DNA from: an uncultured Chitinophaga sp.
GTDB lineage: Bacteria > Bacteroidota > Bacteroidia > Cytophagales > Cyclobacteriaceae
Length of the DNA stretch: 64,000 nucleotides
Direction of reading: 5' to 3'
NCBI GenBank assembly: GCA_902168205.1
Contig: CABHOK010000020.1
Location: 62,001 to 126,000 of the forward strand
Shown here: positions 61,625 to 64,000 of the stretch, one piece after another
Layout of the letters: the number at the start of each line of letters is the position of its first letter
Position numbering within the stretch: position 1 is the stretch's first letter
Notes under the pieces: generated by a model
Seen by the model: only the letters and a program-made list of their open reading frames with translations
What the model was told of the DNA's origin: nothing
The model's database searches: none
Program-made: the position numbers and the translations under genes

Positions 61625-62626
61625 GTGAAACGTGAACATGATATCGAGATAAAGGACGAACTGATGGTTCGGTACCTGGCAGGCGAAGCAGGCCCTGAAG
61701 AAGCGATGGCTTTGCAAGACTGGCTTACGCTTGCTGAGAATAAAGCATATTTTGAAAATATACAGCGAACATGGGAGCAAACACATCCTTCGAAAACACC
61801 ACGCGCCATTGATGCGCAGCATGCCTGGAAAAAAGTAGACCTTCAGACAGAGCCTGCGGTGATGTGGAAGAACGGCACTGCAGCAGGCAGACGCAATAAG
61901 ATTATACTTCGTATAGCCGCCTCGTTGCTCATTACGATTCTGGCTACGTTGCTGATCTATATCCGCCTCTACAAGCCATCGGTGAATATGGTGGCGGTAA
62001 CAACAGCCGATTCGTTAAAGAATGTTAGCCTGCCCGACAACTCTACGGCTACACTACATCGCAACAGCAAGCTTATGTATCCTGCCACATTTGGCGCAGG
62101 GCAGCGCAACGTTGAACTGGCGCAGGGTGAGGCATTTTTTACGGTAACATCCAGCCCAGAAAAACCTTTTATTATTCATACTTCGGTGGCGGATATTCGG
62201 GTGGTGGGTACGGCTTTTAATGTTGCGTTAAAGGCCAATCAATTGGAAGTAAGTGTGAAAGAAGGAAAAGTGCTGATATATACTTCGCAAGACAGCAGTT
62301 ATCTGACAGCAGGGTTTACCGGCATTGTGCAGCCGGCCATGGGTACGATACGCGTAAAAGATTCGGTTCACATGAATGCCTGGGGATATGCCACGCACAG
62401 GCTGATTTTTAAAGACACTCCGCTGGAAGAGGTTATTGCCGATATTGAAAAAGCATATCCATATTCCATCACTTTAGGCAATGCGAATATTAATAATTGC
62501 CGCCTGACTGCTACCTTTGACAACGATTCTGCAGAAAATCTCTTAAATTTAATCGCGGAGACCTTAAATCTGTCGGTAGTAAAAAATGGCACAGTGTTTA
62601 CCCTGGAAGGCGAAGGCTGCCCGTAG
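61625..62626 (+). CDS. FecR-family anti-sigma factor
   Basis: This 333-residue protein carries signals from the periplasm to the sigma factor. Its N-terminal cytoplasmic part (about residues 1-90, with LMVRYLAGEAGPEEAMALQDWL) binds the sigma factor. A transmembrane helix (ILRIAASLLITILATLLIYI, near residue 93) follows, then the FecR domain (LPDNSTATLHRNSKLMYPATF, VELAQGEAFFTVT, FIIHTSVADIRVVGTAFNV) and a C-terminal DUF4974/STN-like domain (LIFKDTPLEEVIADIEKAYPYSI). It starts with GTG. Its 3' end overlaps the next gene by 41 bases, so the two are coupled. Confidence 0.94.
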   Translation: MKREHDIEIKDELMVRYLAGEAGPEEAMALQDWLTLAENKAYFENIQRTWEQTHPSKTPRAIDAQHAWKKVDLQTEPAVMWKNGTAAGRRNKIILRIAASLLITILATLLIYIRLYKPSVNMVAVTTADSLKNVSLPDNSTATLHRNSKLMYPATFGAGQRNVELAQGEAFFTVTSSPEKPFIIHTSVADIRVVGTAFNVALKANQLEVSVKEGKVLIYTSQDSSYLTAGFTGIVQPAMGTIRVKDSVHMNAWGYATHRLIFKDTPLEEVIADIEKAYPYSITLGNANINNCRLTATFDNDSAENLLNLIAETLNLSVVKNGTVFTLEGEGCP

Positions 62627-63830
62627 GCTTATACCTGCGGTGCTTTTTCTTTTTCTATGCCAGGTTGCACAGGCACAGTATATCCGTACATCGTACGCCA
62701 GTAAAATTACACTTACCAGTTCCGGTGTTCAGTTTAAAGTACTGATCGATAAATTATCCGGTATCACCGGACTTCACTTTATCTATAGCTCCAATAAAAT
62801 TGAAACCACGCGACTGGTTTCCGTATCGGTAAAAGATAAGTCGCTGGAGGATGCATTGGTGCTGTTGGGCCGCCAGCTTAACGTTGCCTTTGTGAAGCGC
62901 GACAATAAATATGTTATTATAAAAACAGTTGATGTGGCTCCTGCTACACAACCAACCACACAGACCCTTACAAGACGCCCTGAGTTTGATAGAATTTACA
63001 GCGCTCCAAAATATACTCCGCTCATTGCTTCTACAGAAGAAATATATACTGCCAGTGTTGATGCTCCGGAGCCGGTAGCCGGTAAGCCGATGGCAGCGTC
63101 AGGAGAATATTTTCGGAAGAACCTGCCGGAGCTACGGGTATATTTCGATACCACAAGACTAAAACGACTGCCAGAGTACGAACTTAAAAAGATCAACCTG
63201 AAGAACCGGCACTCAGGCTGGTTTGTTTCCGGTGGACTTATGCTGAATGATTTTGCCGCGGGGTTAGAACTGCAGGCTGGTGTACGTTCGCTCTATGCAG
63301 TATATAATCCGGCATGGCTTCGCAGTGGTAAATATTATGGTGCCTTTGGTTTTGGTACCTCTCTGCTGATTACAAGAAATATAGCCTTCACGCCGGTATA
63401 TACCTACGGAACGGTAAAGCAGAACGAGATCTTTAAAGTAAATATGCCGCGTAGAACTATTGAAGGCGAGGCTGAACTTGTAGCTAAACTTCACCAGGTA
63501 CGGTTTACATTTCAATATGCCCTTACTCGTAATCTGAATGTTCGGGTAGGACCAACGTTGAGCTATATGAAGGCCAAATACTCGGTAGAAAAAAACAATG
63601 TAATGGTCTTTCGCAGAGCCAATGCCGGTGGTGTGCCTGTAGCATTTCCTGTTCTTGCATTTAAGAATCCGGGAGCACACACTACCGGTGCTTACCCTGC
63701 CGTGCCGGTGCAATTCGTTACCGAGATTAACCGCGCAGAGCCTGCCGCTGCTGTGGTGGAACACAAAAAATATATGTTGGGCTGGGAAGCCAGCGTTTCA
63801 TATCGCTTAAATTTTTTCAAAAGAAGATAG
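62586..63830 (+). CDS. STN-domain protein with C-terminal barrel, no TonB-receptor plug
   Basis: This 414-residue protein has a signal peptide (RLIPAVLFLFLCQVAQAQ, to residue 31). The STN domain (about residues 40-112) contains VQFKVLIDKLSGITGLHFIYSSNKIETTRLVSVSVKDKSLEDALVLLGRQLNVAF, the signalling domain normally found at the front of TonB-dependent receptors. A Pro/Thr/Ala-rich linker follows. Instead of a plug and 22-stranded barrel, residues about 205-414 form a small barrel-like region (GWFVSGGLMLNDFAAGLELQAGVRSLYAVY, FGFGTSLLITRNIAFTPVYTYG, VRFTFQYALTRNLNVRVGPTLSYM, ending in SYRLNFF). The gene overlaps the fecR-type gene by 41 bases. It is probably an outer-membrane sensor that passes signals to FecR. 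Confidence 0.82.
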   Translation: MAQCLPWKAKAARRLIPAVLFLFLCQVAQAQYIRTSYASKITLTSSGVQFKVLIDKLSGITGLHFIYSSNKIETTRLVSVSVKDKSLEDALVLLGRQLNVAFVKRDNKYVIIKTVDVAPATQPTTQTLTRRPEFDRIYSAPKYTPLIASTEEIYTASVDAPEPVAGKPMAASGEYFRKNLPELRVYFDTTRLKRLPEYELKKINLKNRHSGWFVSGGLMLNDFAAGLELQAGVRSLYAVYNPAWLRSGKYYGAFGFGTSLLITRNIAFTPVYTYGTVKQNEIFKVNMPRRTIEGEAELVAKLHQVRFTFQYALTRNLNVRVGPTLSYMKAKYSVEKNNVMVFRRANAGGVPVAFPVLAFKNPGAHTTGAYPAVPVQFVTEINRAEPAAAVVEHKKYMLGWEASVSYRLNFFKRR

Positions 63831-63883
63831 TGGCAAACTGATCCACACCTGTCTCTTGGTTGAAATCCAAATGCAACAAGCGT

Positions 63884-64000
63884 ATGGCATTAACCAAGAG
63901 TTTTCAGTTTAATCCCCCTACTAATCTCAAGCAAGCTTTGGGAGCTTTTATCGTGCTGCTCATCATCGGTGCCATTAACCTGGGACAGCAATGGGAAGAA
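63884..64000 (+). CDS. Start of a membrane protein gene, cut by the window end
   Basis: ATG 63884 opens a frame that has no stop before the window ends. The 39 residues visible are MALTKSFQFNPPTNLKQALG followed by a hydrophobic segment (AFIVLLIIGAINLG) and QQWEE. This suggests a membrane-anchored protein of unknown family. It lies 53 bases after the STN-domain gene and may belong to the same unit. Too little is present to name it. Confidence 0.5.
   Translation, partial: MALTKSFQFNPPTNLKQALGAFIVLLIIGAINLGQQWEE

Overview
The window is about 64 kb of a Bacteroidota chromosome, most likely a Cytophagales-type gliding or environmental bacterium. The evidence is a complete SprA (type IX secretion system, T9SS, outer-membrane translocon), a PorE-like TPR/beta-propeller/OmpA protein, several proteins ending in T9SS type A or type B sorting domains, FecI/FecR-type regulation, promoters of the Bacteroidota form (TAnnTTTG) and weak use of Shine-Dalgarno sites. 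No rRNA or tRNA gene, CRISPR array, prophage or intact insertion sequence was seen. Much of the window is housekeeping and cell-envelope biology rather than an accessory island.

Layout. 1-2840: ribosomal protein genes rplM-rpsI-rpsB and elongation factor gene tsf, with terminators after rpsB and tsf. 2839-10017: a small lipoprotein, then leftward genes for the PorE-like protein, a D-aminoacylase-like amidohydrolase, a methyltransferase and aspS. 10074-15665: mostly rightward small genes (tadA, a DUF3127 protein with an SSB-like acidic tip, sodA, a secreted beta-helix-like protein, a class A beta-lactamase-like serine hydrolase, a frameshifted PASTA protein next to a 12-copy 7-bp repeat, a PhnA-domain protein) and a leftward barrel protein. 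15740-20987: a cobalamin riboswitch and a B12 uptake and salvage operon (btuB-cobU-cobT-cobS-cobC). 21041-22192: an Rrf2 repressor and its NAD(P)-binding partner, each preceded by the same inverted repeat. 22397-24513: an alpha/beta hydrolase and an AraC regulator. 24764-30636: a complete RND multidrug efflux operon.

30747-31334 is an outer-membrane barrel gene broken by two frameshifts. 31664-38878 is the giant sprA gene, followed by a convergent DUF4197 gene. 40131-46532 is a six-gene unit: TolC-like protein, MacA-like adaptor, MacB-like ATPase and permease, LytS-type histidine kinase and LytTR response regulator. 46571-56094 is a cluster of T9SS cargo: a sorting-domain-only mini-protein, a type B protein, a pappalysin-like protease and a long repetitive type A protein. 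56236-60731 holds a PAP2 phosphatase, an unrecognised 506-residue protein, a secreted two-repeat protein, a lipoprotein and a YiaA-type membrane protein. 61043-63830 is an ECF sigma factor, a FecR anti-sigma factor and an STN-domain protein that lacks a TonB-receptor plug. A new reading frame starts at 63884 and runs off the window.

How it works together. SprA and the PorE-like protein would export and anchor the T9SS cargo encoded at 46-56 kb. BtuB imports corrinoids, and CobU/T/S/C finish the nucleotide loop under riboswitch control. Two tripartite efflux machines lie within 20 kb of each other, one beside an AraC regulator and the other joined to its own two-component system. The most unusual points are the sigma/anti-sigma/STN-barrel module, the repeated Rrf2 operator, the SSB-like tail on the DUF3127 protein, the 7-bp tandem repeat beside a frameshifted gene, and the mini T9SS protein.
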